Source: SIG440 sp045646865
GTDB lineage: Bacteria; Bacillota; Clostridia; Monoglobales; Monoglobaceae
DNA length: 64,000 nucleotides
Assembly (NCBI GenBank): GCA_045646865.1
Contig: JAZRLM010000019.1
Coordinates: 62,001-126,000, forward strand
Reading direction: 5' to 3'
How positions within the stretch are numbered: position 1 is the first letter of the stretch; each line of letters opens with the position of its first letter. Below are positions 25,162-33,357 of the stretch, in pieces. The notes beneath the pieces were generated by a model that ran no database searches, was not told the DNA's origin, and worked only from the letters and a program-made list of their open reading frames with translations. The translations under genes and the position numbers were made by a program.

Positions 25162-26664
25162 ATGCAGTATATGAGTACACGCAACAGCAGTATAAAAGTT
25201 AAATCTGCTGCTGCTATAAAGAAGGGCTTGTCTGAGGAAGGTGGACTTTTTGTTCCCGTTGAGATACCACAGATTACACTTGATGATATCAGCAAGCTCA
25301 CAAAGAAAAATTACATTGAACGTGCGGTTTTTGTGCTTAAGAAGTATCTTACAGACTTTTTAGTTAAGGAAATCCGCGAATGTGCCGAAAATGCATACGG
25401 CGGTGGAAAGTTCGATACAGAAAACCCCGCACCGCTTGTTAATATCGGCGGAGAATACAATGTTCTTGAACTGTGGCACGGACCCACCTGCGCATTCAAG
25501 GATATGGCGCTTCAGATTTTGCCACATCTTCTCACAAAGTCTATGCAGAAGACAGGCGAGGATAAAACGGTTGTTATTCTTGTTGCGACTTCCGGTGATA
25601 CTGGTAAGGCGGCACTTGAAGGCTTTAAAGATGTTGAGGGCACAAAGATTGTTGTGTTCTATCCAAGTGAAGGTGTAAGCAACATCCAGAAGCTTCAGAT
25701 GATTACTCAGGAAGGTAAGAATGTATTTGTATCAGGCATTGAGGGTAATTTCGACGACGCACAGTCGGGTGTAAAAACAATCTTTACAGACGAAAAAGCA
25801 AATGCAGACTTTGCAAAGAACAATTGTGTTATGTCATCAGCAAACTCAATCAACTGGGGCAGACTTGTTCCGCAGATTGTTTATTATGTTTCAGCATACT
25901 GTGATATGGTTGAATGTGGTGAGGTTGAGCTCGGACAGCCGATAAATATTTGTGTTCCAACAGGCAACTTCGGTAACATCCTGGCTGCTTATTATGCAAA
26001 AAAGATGGGTGTTCCGGTTAACAAACTTATTTGTGCATCAAACGCAAATAATGTTCTTACCGAATTTATAAAGACCGGTGAATACAACAAAAACCGTGAT
26101 TTCCATACCACAATTTCGCCTTCAATGGATATTCTTATTTCAAGTAACCTTGAAAGACTGCTCTTTGACCTTTGCGGCTGTGATGACAAAAAGGTTTCAA
26201 AGTGGATGGATGACTTAAAGAAATTGGGAGAATACAAGGTTTCTGCTGATGTTAAGAAAAAGATTTCAAATCTTTTCTGGGCAGGCTATTGTGATGACTA
26301 TTTCACAAAGGAATGTATTTATAAAACTTTTACCGAATTTGACTATACGGTTGATACACATACTGCTGTTGCAATTGATGTATACAATCAGTACAAGGCT
26401 GAAACAGGTGATGAAACTCCAACAGTAATCGCATCAACAGCTAGCCCCTTCAAGTTTAATCAGAGCGTACTTTCAGCTCTGGGTAAGGACGAGGAAACAT
26501 TTGGTAAGGATGACTTTGAACTTCTTAATCAGCTTTCATTAATTTCTGGTCTTAATATTCCCGCATCTTTGGGAACTCTCAAGAGTAAGAAAAAGAGATT
26601 TGAAGGTGTATGTGCAAAAACGGAATTACTTGACACAGTAAGTAATTTTATCAAAAAGAAATAA
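25162..26664 (+). CDS. thrC: Threonine synthase
   Basis: A 500-residue fold-type II PLP enzyme of the long thrC class. It starts MQYMSTRNSS with KKGLSEEGGLFVP, as in relatives. The PLP lysine is in GPTCAFKDMALQ, the phosphate-binding loop is ATSGDTGKAAL, and VPTGNFGNILAAYY also matches. It converts O-phosphohomoserine to threonine. The upstream in-frame TTG/ATG codons lie in the structured leader and are not credible starts. It ends at a strong terminator. Confidence 0.95.
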   Translation: MQYMSTRNSSIKVKSAAAIKKGLSEEGGLFVPVEIPQITLDDISKLTKKNYIERAVFVLKKYLTDFLVKEIRECAENAYGGGKFDTENPAPLVNIGGEYNVLELWHGPTCAFKDMALQILPHLLTKSMQKTGEDKTVVILVATSGDTGKAALEGFKDVEGTKIVVFYPSEGVSNIQKLQMITQEGKNVFVSGIEGNFDDAQSGVKTIFTDEKANADFAKNNCVMSSANSINWGRLVPQIVYYVSAYCDMVECGEVELGQPINICVPTGNFGNILAAYYAKKMGVPVNKLICASNANNVLTEFIKTGEYNKNRDFHTTISPSMDILISSNLERLLFDLCGCDDKKVSKWMDDLKKLGEYKVSADVKKKISNLFWAGYCDDYFTKECIYKTFTEFDYTVDTHTAVAIDVYNQYKAETGDETPTVIASTASPFKFNQSVLSALGKDEETFGKDDFELLNQLSLISGLNIPASLGTLKSKKKRFEGVCAKTELLDTVSNFIKKK

Positions 26665-26673
26665 TATTTTTCG

Positions 26674-26702
26674 CGGCTCACATATATTGTGAGCCGTCTT
26701 TT
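26674..26702 (+). terminator. Intrinsic terminator after thrC
   Basis: Stem CGGCTCACA/TGTGAGCCG with a 5-nt loop, then TCTTTT. Confidence 0.88.
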
Positions 26703-26729
26703 AGGAAAATTAATGGGAGGTGATGCTTT

Positions 26730-27425
26730 GTGGCAATATATGCTCTGGCTGATTTACATCTGTCCTTTGGCACAGACAAGCCTATGGATGTCTTTGGCGA
26801 AAAGTGGGAGAACTATACCCAAAAGATACAGAATAACTGGCAAAGCATTGTGTCCGATGATGATTTGGTGATAATACCCGGCGATGTTTCATGGGCTACA
26901 TACATTGAAGATGCATATGCGGATTTCAAGTTTATAAATGACCTTCCGGGTAAAAAAGTTATTATAAAGGGTAATCACGACTATTGGTGGACTACCTTGA
27001 AAAAAATGGAAGAATTCCTGAAAGAAAATCATTTTGAAACCATTAAAATTTTAAATAATACCGCAATAGCTTTTGAAGACACGGCAATATGCGGGACACG
27101 AGGATGGTCGATTCAGGAAAACAATGATGAGTTTGACGAAAAGATTATTGACAGAGAAAAGAAACGTCTTATACTTACCCTTGAAGAAGGTATAAAACTG
27201 AAAAAAGAACGCTTGATTGTGGGTATACATTATCCGCCTTTTGACCGTCATGGCGAAGAAAACGGATTTCTTGAAATTATGAGAAATTATGGTGTCGATT
27301 TGTGTGTGTACGGGCATCTTCACTCATTTGCACATAAAAACGCAGTAGAAGGCGATTGGGACGGAATTAACCTCAAATTGGTGGCTGCGGATTTCGTCGA
27401 TTTTACGCCTGTTCCGGCGAAATAG
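26730..27425 (+). CDS. Metallophosphoesterase (calcineurin-like)
   Basis: A 231-residue metallophosphatase. Metal-binding motifs run in order: DLHLSFG (D-x-H), PGDVSWA (GD), KGNHDYWW (GNHD), VGIHYPPF and YGHLHSF (GHxH). The substrate is unknown; relatives in Clostridia are annotated only as phosphohydrolases. The GTG at 26730 is well placed after GGAGGTGA. Confidence 0.85.
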   Translation: MAIYALADLHLSFGTDKPMDVFGEKWENYTQKIQNNWQSIVSDDDLVIIPGDVSWATYIEDAYADFKFINDLPGKKVIIKGNHDYWWTTLKKMEEFLKENHFETIKILNNTAIAFEDTAICGTRGWSIQENNDEFDEKIIDREKKRLILTLEEGIKLKKERLIVGIHYPPFDRHGEENGFLEIMRNYGVDLCVYGHLHSFAHKNAVEGDWDGINLKLVAADFVDFTPVPAK

Positions 27426-27479
27426 ATAATATGCATAAAAATTTTGGTTAAATTAGTCAAAAAAATATTAAAATGCCTA

Positions 27480-27508
27480 TTGTCAAGGCGCCAATGTTAT
27501 GATATAAT
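27480..27508 (+). promoter_or_regulatory. Promoter of tig, with an inverted repeat over the -10/start region
   Basis: TTGTCA and TATAAT are separated by 17 bp. A 9-bp inverted repeat, ATATTAGCC/GGCTAATAT, starts within the -10 and continues to about 27540. It could be an operator or a 5' hairpin. Confidence 0.7.
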
Positions 27509-27574
27509 ATTAGCCAAACGATTAAAGATAGGCTAATATGCCTTATTTGAGAAGTACAGAGAGGAATGTTTTTT

Positions 27575-28849
27575 ATGAGTACAGTAGAAAAAGCAGAAAA
27601 GAATGTTGTTTCATTTGAATTTTCAGTTAGTGGCGAAGATTTCAGAGCAGCTATTGAAAAGGCTTATAAACAAAATGTAGGCAAAATTAGTATTCAGGGT
27701 TTCAGACGCGGTAAGGCTCCCCGCCATATTATTGAAAGATATTACGGCAGCGAAGTTTTCTTTGAAGACGCGGTTAACATTGTTCTTCCTGATGCATATG
27801 ATAAAGCAATCGACGAACAGAACATCGAAGCAGTTGCTCAGCCTGAAATTGATGTAAAAGATATTTCAAGAGAAAACGGTGTTGTTTTCACAGCTAAGGT
27901 TGCAGTTAAGCCCGAATTTGAGCTTGGTCAGTATAAGGGTGTTGAAGTAGCAAAGGTTACTTACAGAACAACCGAAAAAGAAATCAAGGGCGAAATCGAA
28001 AAGATTCGTGAAAGAAACGCAAGAATGGTTAATGTTGAAGACCGTGCTGCAAAGCTTGACGATACAGTAAACATTGACTTTGAAGGCTTTACCGACGGCG
28101 TTGCATTTGAAGGCGGCAAGGGCGAAAACTTTGACCTTAAGCTTGGTTCAGGTCAGTTTATTCCCGGTTTTGAAGACCAGCTTGTTGGCAAATCAATAGG
28201 AGAAGATGTTGAAGTAAACGTTACATTCCCCGAAGAATATCATGCAGAAGACCTTAAGGGTAAGCCTGCAGTATTCAAGGTTAAGATTAATGCAATCAAG
28301 ACACAGGAGCTTCCTGAACTTGATGACGAGTTTGCAAAGGATGTCAGCGAATTTGACACATTTGAAGAATTCAAGGCTGATATGTCTAAAAAGCTCAAGG
28401 AACAGAACAAAGAAAAAGCAAAGAAAGAATTGGAAGACAAAATTCTGGAAACAATATGCAATAACACAGAAATTGATATTCCTGAAGCTATGTTTGAAAC
28501 AGCTGTTAACAACCAGCTTCGCGATTTCTCAATGCAGCTCCAGTATCAGGGTATCACACTTGAACAGTATGCACAATATACAGGTGTTACACTTGATGCA
28601 ATGAAGGCTCAGATAAGACCCGGTGCTGAAAAGCAGGTTAAGACATCTTTGGTTCTTGAAAAGATTGCTAAGGTTGAAGACATCAAGGTTACAGACAAGG
28701 ATGTTGAAAAGGAAATCGAAAAGATGGCTGAACAGAGCAAGATGTCTGTTGAAGATGTTAAGAAGTATGTTAACGTTGAAGGCATCAAGGAAAGCAAGCT
28801 TATCGAAAAGACAATCGACTTTATCGTTAAGAATGCTGAAGTTAAATAA
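27575..28849 (+). CDS. tig: Trigger factor (ribosome-associated chaperone, PPIase)
   Basis: 424 residues. The N-terminal ribosome-binding domain has the signature GFRRGKAPRHIIE. The FKBP-like PPIase domain lies around residues 150-240 (DTVNIDFEGFTDG, PEEYHAEDLKG), and a long helical C-terminal domain follows. It precedes clpP and clpX, the common Firmicutes order. ATG 27575 is preferred because AGAGAGG is 10 nt upstream; the ATG at 27566 overlaps the ribosome-binding site. Confidence 0.95.
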   Translation: MSTVEKAEKNVVSFEFSVSGEDFRAAIEKAYKQNVGKISIQGFRRGKAPRHIIERYYGSEVFFEDAVNIVLPDAYDKAIDEQNIEAVAQPEIDVKDISRENGVVFTAKVAVKPEFELGQYKGVEVAKVTYRTTEKEIKGEIEKIRERNARMVNVEDRAAKLDDTVNIDFEGFTDGVAFEGGKGENFDLKLGSGQFIPGFEDQLVGKSIGEDVEVNVTFPEEYHAEDLKGKPAVFKVKINAIKTQELPELDDEFAKDVSEFDTFEEFKADMSKKLKEQNKEKAKKELEDKILETICNNTEIDIPEAMFETAVNNQLRDFSMQLQYQGITLEQYAQYTGVTLDAMKAQIRPGAEKQVKTSLVLEKIAKVEDIKVTDKDVEKEIEKMAEQSKMSVEDVKKYVNVEGIKESKLIEKTIDFIVKNAEVK

Positions 28850-28869
28850 TTTGGCTGTATAAATATTGA

Positions 28870-28908
28870 GCAAAGGTTAATCATTTAGATTAACCTTGCT
28901 TGTATTTT
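28870..28908 (+). terminator. Hairpin terminator or attenuator between tig and clpP
   Basis: A 12-bp stem around AAGGTTAATC/GATTAACCTT with a short loop and only a weak T-run (TGTATTTT). It may allow partial read-through. Confidence 0.6.
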
Positions 28909-28949
28909 AGGACTATGTCGAAAAAAAAGGAAATAGGAGGAAAAATATT

Positions 28950-29537
28950 ATGTATAACAGTTTAGTGCCATATGTAATCGAACAAACAAGCCGTGGAGAA
29001 AGATCTTATGACATATTTTCGCGTCTTTTGAAGGACAGAATTATATTTCTCTCTGATGAGGTAAATGATGCAACTGCAAGTTTAGTTGTTGCTCAGCTTC
29101 TGTTCCTCGACAGCGAAGACCCTGACAAGGATATTAATCTTTACATCAATAGCCCGGGCGGTTCAATTACTGCTGGTATGGCAATTTATGACACAATGAA
29201 GTATACCAAGGCAGATGTATCAACAATTTGTGTAGGTATGGCTGCATCAATGGGTGCATTGCTTTTGTCAGCAGGTGCCAAGGGTAAGAGATTTGCTCTC
29301 CCCAATAGTGAAATTATGATTCATCAGCCTCTTGGCGGAGCTCAGGGTCAGGCAACAGATATCCAGATTCATGCAGAGCGCATAATTAAGATGAAGGATA
29401 AGCTCAACAATATGCTTGCAGACCACACAGGTCAGCCACTTGAGGTTATTCAGAGAGATACAGAGCGTGACAACTTTATGTCAGCAGAAGAGGCTCTTAA
29501 ATACGGTCTTATTGATAAAATCGTCGAAAAGAGATAA
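28950..29537 (+). CDS. clpP: ATP-dependent Clp protease proteolytic subunit
   Basis: A 195-residue serine peptidase of standard length. The catalytic Ser is in GMAASMGALLL, His in MIHQPLGG and Asp in ERDNFMS. The N-terminal segment LVPYVIEQTSRGERSYDIFSRLL is typical. It forms the tetradecameric chamber that works with ClpX, encoded next. AGGAGG precedes the ATG. Confidence 0.97.
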   Translation: MYNSLVPYVIEQTSRGERSYDIFSRLLKDRIIFLSDEVNDATASLVVAQLLFLDSEDPDKDINLYINSPGGSITAGMAIYDTMKYTKADVSTICVGMAASMGALLLSAGAKGKRFALPNSEIMIHQPLGGAQGQATDIQIHAERIIKMKDKLNNMLADHTGQPLEVIQRDTERDNFMSAEEALKYGLIDKIVEKR

Positions 29538-29554
29538 TATTTTTTGATTAAAGG

Positions 29555-29735
29555 AGACATAACGTGAAAAATCACGTTATGTCTGTGACAGAATTTATCG
29601 CACCGCCACACCTTTTGTGCCCACATTGCACAAAGGGGCGGTGTGCGTAATTTCCACTATACGCCTTATCTGCCCACAATAAGAAATGTGCGTATTTTAA
29701 ATCAGTATTTGTGGGCAGAAAGGCTATGGAAATTT
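29555..29735 (+). repeat. Structured intergenic repeat, copy B (clpP/clpX)
   Basis: Same element as 3661-3837. The first helix is AGACATAACGTG/CACGTTATGTCT (29555-29566 with 29573-29584); outside the shared core its pairs differ from copy A in a compensated way. The second helix pairs CGCACCGCC with GGCGG-TGTGCG around an inner TTTGTGC/GCACAAA. The third, CTGCCCACAA/TTGTGGGCAG (29670-29679 with 29709-29718), is identical to copy A. A GTG-start frame with AAAGGAG 7 nt upstream (29564) reads 28 codons with a CPHC...GRC cysteine pattern before stopping. The element ends GAAAGGCTATGGAAATT, three bases before the clpX ATG. Confidence 0.85.
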
Positions 29736-29737
29736 GT

Positions 29738-31039
29738 ATGTCAAACAGCAATGATACACGACATATCCGCTGTTCCTTCTGTGGTAAGACAGAGGATCAG
29801 GTTAAAAAAATGATTGAAGGTCCGGGAGTATATATCTGCAACGAATGTGTTGACCTTTGCTTTGAAATCGTTGAGGACGAATTTGAAGATATAGTTTCAA
29901 ACAATTTGGATGCTGACATTAAGGAACTCCCAAAGCCCCGTGAAATTAAGGCTTTTCTTGATGATTATATTGTCGGACAGGATGCTGCCAAAAAGGCACT
30001 TTCTGTCGCAATTTATAATCATTACAAAAGAATTGACTATAACGGAGAGAATGATGATATTGAACTTCAAAAAAGTAACATTCTTTTGCTTGGTCCAACA
30101 GGTGTTGGTAAAACATTTATTGCACAGACGTTAGCAAAGATGATGAATGTTCCTTTTGTAATTGCTGATGCAACATCATTAACCGAGGCAGGCTATGTTG
30201 GCGAGGACGTTGAAAACATACTTCTTAAACTCATTCAGGCGGCTGATTACGATATTCAAAGGGCAGAAAAAGGTATTATCTATATTGATGAAATTGATAA
30301 AATTTCAAGAAAATCCGAAAACCCCTCAATTACCCGTGACGTCAGCGGTGAAGGTGTTCAGCAGACTCTTCTTAAAATTCTTGAAGGTACTATTGCATCT
30401 GTTCCGCCAACGGGTGGTAGAAAGCATCCGCATCAGGAATTTATTCAGATTGATACAACAAATATTCTTTTTATTTGCGGCGGTGCTTTTGAGGGTATCG
30501 ACAAAATTATCGAAAGCCGTGTAAATTCCAAGGCAATGGGCTTCGGCGCCAAAGTTGAAAGTAAAAAGGATAAAAACAGAGGTGATATTCTTAAACAACT
30601 TGTTCCTGATGATTTGCTTAAATTTGGTTTAATCCCCGAATTTATTGGTCGTGTACCTGTTATTACAACGCTTGAGTCATTAGATAAGAATGCTCTTAAA
30701 ATGATTCTTACACAACCGAAAAACGCTCTTGTAAAACAGTATAAAAAGCTGTTTGATATGGACGGTGTCGAACTTATAGTATCTGATGAAGCTGTTGATG
30801 CTGTGGCTGAGAAGGCAATACAGCGTAACACCGGTGCAAGAGGTCTGAGAACTATTTTAGAAGATGTTATGCAGGATATTATGTTTGAGATACCTTCCGA
30901 CCCGACTATTAAAACTGTTACTGTTACTAAGGAATGTGTTACCGATAAGGCGGCACCCGATGTTGTTAAGGAAGAAAAGAAGGCGGTTAAAAAGGTTGCT
31001 ACACCAAAGGCGAAAGCTGACGATATACCTGCCTGCTAA
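29738..31039 (+). CDS. clpX: ATP-dependent Clp protease ATP-binding subunit ClpX
   Basis: 433 residues. The N-terminal zinc-binding domain has Cys in RCSFCGK and CNECVDLC. The AAA+ module has Walker A LGPTGVGKT, Walker B IIYIDEIDKI and sensor regions, with PTGGRKHPHQEF and VPDDLLKFGLIPEFIGR. It unfolds substrates and feeds them to ClpP. The native start MSNSND matches relatives. The upstream ATG at 29726 comes from the repeat and would add MEIC. The C-terminal tail is lysine-rich and extends past the conserved domain. Confidence 0.96.
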   Translation: MSNSNDTRHIRCSFCGKTEDQVKKMIEGPGVYICNECVDLCFEIVEDEFEDIVSNNLDADIKELPKPREIKAFLDDYIVGQDAAKKALSVAIYNHYKRIDYNGENDDIELQKSNILLLGPTGVGKTFIAQTLAKMMNVPFVIADATSLTEAGYVGEDVENILLKLIQAADYDIQRAEKGIIYIDEIDKISRKSENPSITRDVSGEGVQQTLLKILEGTIASVPPTGGRKHPHQEFIQIDTTNILFICGGAFEGIDKIIESRVNSKAMGFGAKVESKKDKNRGDILKQLVPDDLLKFGLIPEFIGRVPVITTLESLDKNALKMILTQPKNALVKQYKKLFDMDGVELIVSDEAVDAVAEKAIQRNTGARGLRTILEDVMQDIMFEIPSDPTIKTVTVTKECVTDKAAPDVVKEEKKAVKKVATPKAKADDIPAC

Positions 31040-31067
31040 AAATTCTGCGGCGAAAGGATGATTTGCT

Positions 31068-31637
31068 GTGAAAAAAATTAAGTTGTTACTTGTTTTGATG
31101 TTAATTGTTTTGTCTTTCTCCGGCTGTAACAAAAATGCAGAAGTGCCCGAAACCCCTGTTGTGAAACCGGAAATCGAGAGCAAGGATGAAATAATAAAGC
31201 CTGCTAAAATACCAGCAGATGTTCTTGATTGGAACGAAGCCAGTAAGTTTGTGAGTGACATTGATGGTGATGGCGAAAACGAAAGGATTATACTTGTAAC
31301 CTCTGCCGAACGAGACCGTGACGGTGAATTTTTCTGGAATGACGGTCAGAACTGGGCACTTTACATTGACGGTAAAGAAGATTATTTGCTTTATAATCAG
31401 TATTTAAGTACAGGATTTCCGTATTTTGAAGTATCTGATTATTATATGAAAGATGGAACTAAGACGCAAATTAAACTTATAGTTTCAACAGGTGCAAGCT
31501 TCTCGGTTTCAAACTATGGATTTTCTGCATCTGATGGCGGTTATGTAAAAACAGTTATTTATGATACATCAAATGTCACCGAAGGCGGAATAAACCGGAT
31601 ATTCTCATCCCTGTCGGATTATGATATGGAAGATTAA
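31068..31637 (+). CDS. Putative lipoprotein with an FG-GAP-like calcium-binding motif
   Basis: 189 residues. A lipoprotein signal peptide ends in the lipobox LSFSGC (Cys near residue 20). A Pro/Glu/Lys-rich linker and a globular domain follow. DIDGDGENERIIL near residue 63 resembles the DxDxDG loop of VCBS/FG-GAP or EF-hand-like repeats. It is probably tethered to the outer face of the membrane. Function unknown. GTG start with GAAAGGATG upstream. It lies 28 nt after clpX and may be co-transcribed. Confidence 0.7.
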   Translation: MKKIKLLLVLMLIVLSFSGCNKNAEVPETPVVKPEIESKDEIIKPAKIPADVLDWNEASKFVSDIDGDGENERIILVTSAERDRDGEFFWNDGQNWALYIDGKEDYLLYNQYLSTGFPYFEVSDYYMKDGTKTQIKLIVSTGASFSVSNYGFSASDGGYVKTVIYDTSNVTEGGINRIFSSLSDYDMED

Positions 31638-31642
31638 AACAT

Positions 31643-31676
31643 AAAAAAGTCGTTGTTGGTACAGCGGCTTTTTTAT
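31643..31676 (+). terminator. Intrinsic terminator
   Basis: A 14-bp stem with G-U pairs, AAAAAAGTCGTTGT/ACAGCGGCTTTTTT, and a T-run. Confidence 0.85.
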
Positions 31677-31686
31677 TTTTCTTAAC

Positions 31687-31713
31687 ACAAAACTCCATAC
31701 ATCACATAATATG
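31687..31713 (+). promoter_or_regulatory. Candidate sigma-K promoter of dpaAB
   Basis: AC at 31687, a 16-bp gap, then CATAATATG (31705-31713). This matches the late mother-cell pattern AC-N16-CATANNNTA except the last base. dpaAB is sigma-K-dependent in Bacillus. No good sigma-A promoter is visible here. Confidence 0.55.
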
Positions 31714-31748
31714 TATTAGAACAAATTCTATTTGTTGGAGGAAGTATT

Positions 31749-32648
31749 ATGAAAATCTCCGCTAATACAAAAAAATTATTGTTTGTCGGGGGCGACCTAC
31801 GACAAATCCGTGCGATAAATAAAATTGCAGATAAAGGGAACGCAGTATTTGTAATGGGTTTTGATAACGAACACAGCGAAAAGCTGTCAAAGAGCGTACA
31901 AATATTGTGGGATTTTGCAGAAATTGATTATATATACGATGCGGTAGTTTTACCATTGCCATATTCAACTGACGGAAAAAACATAAATGCACCTCTTTGT
32001 AAGCAGACAATTTCTATTGCAGAAATATTTGAAAATCTTTCAGCAAAGAATTGTATTCTTGCAGGGCGTTGTGACACAAAAATCAAAGCAATGGCTGAAA
32101 ATCACCGGATTATGCTTGTTGATTATCTATGCCGCGAGGAGCTTGCAATGCTTAATGCCATTCCAACGGCTGAGGGGGCAATTCAGATTGCTATGGAAGA
32201 AACGCCGTATACCTTACATTCATCAAAATGCCTGATTATAGGCAATGGACGTATAGGAAAAATTCTTGCAAAAATGCTTAACGGGTTGGGATCCAATGTT
32301 ACGGTTGCGGCACGAAAAAAAGGAGATCAGGCGTTTGCCTATGCAATGGGCTGTGAAAGTTGTTCAATTTCGGATCTGGGTGCAAAGATAGAAAAATATG
32401 ATATTATTTTCAATACAGCACCAAGTATGATTTTAGATTATCATTTACTTTCAAAGCTTAAAAAGAATGTTCTGATTATTGACCTTGCCTCAAAACCCGG
32501 CGGGGTGGATTTTGACGAGGCACGGCGATTGGGAATAAAGGTAATCTGGGCGCTGTCGTTGCCGGGCAAGGTAGCAGCAGATACTGCAGGAGATATTATA
32601 TGCAGTACAATTTTAAATATTATTGACGAAATGGAGGCGAACGGATGA
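31749..32648 (+). CDS. dpaA: Dipicolinate synthase subunit A
   Basis: 299 residues. An N-terminal domain contains FVGGDLRQI, and a Rossmann domain around residue 155 contains IIGNGRIGKILAKML. DLASKPGGVDF and ALSLPGKVAADTAG near the end are family signatures. With DpaB it makes dipicolinic acid for the spore core in the mother cell. TTGGAGGAAG precedes the ATG. It overlaps dpaB by 4 nt. Confidence 0.94.
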   Translation: MKISANTKKLLFVGGDLRQIRAINKIADKGNAVFVMGFDNEHSEKLSKSVQILWDFAEIDYIYDAVVLPLPYSTDGKNINAPLCKQTISIAEIFENLSAKNCILAGRCDTKIKAMAENHRIMLVDYLCREELAMLNAIPTAEGAIQIAMEETPYTLHSSKCLIIGNGRIGKILAKMLNGLGSNVTVAARKKGDQAFAYAMGCESCSISDLGAKIEKYDIIFNTAPSMILDYHLLSKLKKNVLIIDLASKPGGVDFDEARRLGIKVIWALSLPGKVAADTAGDIICSTILNIIDEMEANG

Positions 32649-33232
32649 AACTAAGTGACAAAACAATCGGGTTTGCGCTGACGGGCTCTTTTTGCACCTA
32701 TGCAAGGATTTTTCCGCAGATTGACGCGTTGGTGCAGCAGGGAGCAACAGTTGTCCCGATTATGTCTGAAATAAGCTATACAACAGATACCAGATTTGGA
32801 AAAGCAGAAGAACATATAAAAAGATTTGAGGAAATAACTGGTCAAAATGTAATAGCATCTGTTCGTGATGCAGAGCCTATCGGACCTAAAAAGTTGCTTG
32901 ATGCGTTAGTTGTGGCACCTTGTACGGGAAATTCCTTAGCGAAAATTGCATCAGGTATTGCAGATTCATCGGTTACTTTGGCTGTAAAGGCTCATCTTAG
33001 AAATAACAGACCGGTTGTCATCGGAATTTCAACCAATGACGGGCTCGGAAACAATGCAAAAAATATAGGAATACTTGCTAATATGAAAAATATATATTTT
33101 GTACCATTTGGTCAGGATGATTATATAACAAAGGAAAATTCCCTGGTTGCACAAATGGAATATATTATCCCAACTATTGAGCAGGCTCTTGACGGGGTTC
33201 AGTTGCAACCGGTACTGAAAGTATATGAATAA
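32645..33232 (+). CDS. dpaB: Dipicolinate synthase subunit B (flavoprotein)
   Basis: A 195-residue HFCD-family flavoprotein. GFALTGSFCTY at the N-terminus, VAPCTGNSLAKIASGIADSSVTLA near residue 95 and FVPFGQDD are family signatures. It acts with DpaA in the last step of dipicolinate synthesis. ATGA overlap with dpaA indicates coupled translation. Confidence 0.94.
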   Translation: MKLSDKTIGFALTGSFCTYARIFPQIDALVQQGATVVPIMSEISYTTDTRFGKAEEHIKRFEEITGQNVIASVRDAEPIGPKKLLDALVVAPCTGNSLAKIASGIADSSVTLAVKAHLRNNRPVVIGISTNDGLGNNAKNIGILANMKNIYFVPFGQDDYITKENSLVAQMEYIIPTIEQALDGVQLQPVLKVYE

Positions 33233-33238
33233 AATATG

Positions 33239-33275
33239 AAGGCGGCTTTGTTATTTTGACAAAACCGCTTTTTTT
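33239..33275 (+). terminator. Intrinsic terminator after dpaB
   Basis: GCGG/CCGC and TTTGT/ACAAA stem segments with one mismatch, followed by T7. Confidence 0.8.
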
Positions 33276-33287
33276 AAAATAAAAATG

Positions 33288-33316
33288 TTGAAGATCGGGT
33301 AAAAAAGTGTTATAAT
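33288..33316 (+). promoter_or_regulatory. Sigma-A promoter of murT-gatD
   Basis: TTGAAG and TATAAT are separated by 17 bp. Confidence 0.7.
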
Positions 33317-33357
33317 ACTTTAATATAACATAACGCAACTAAAGAGGGGAAAATATA

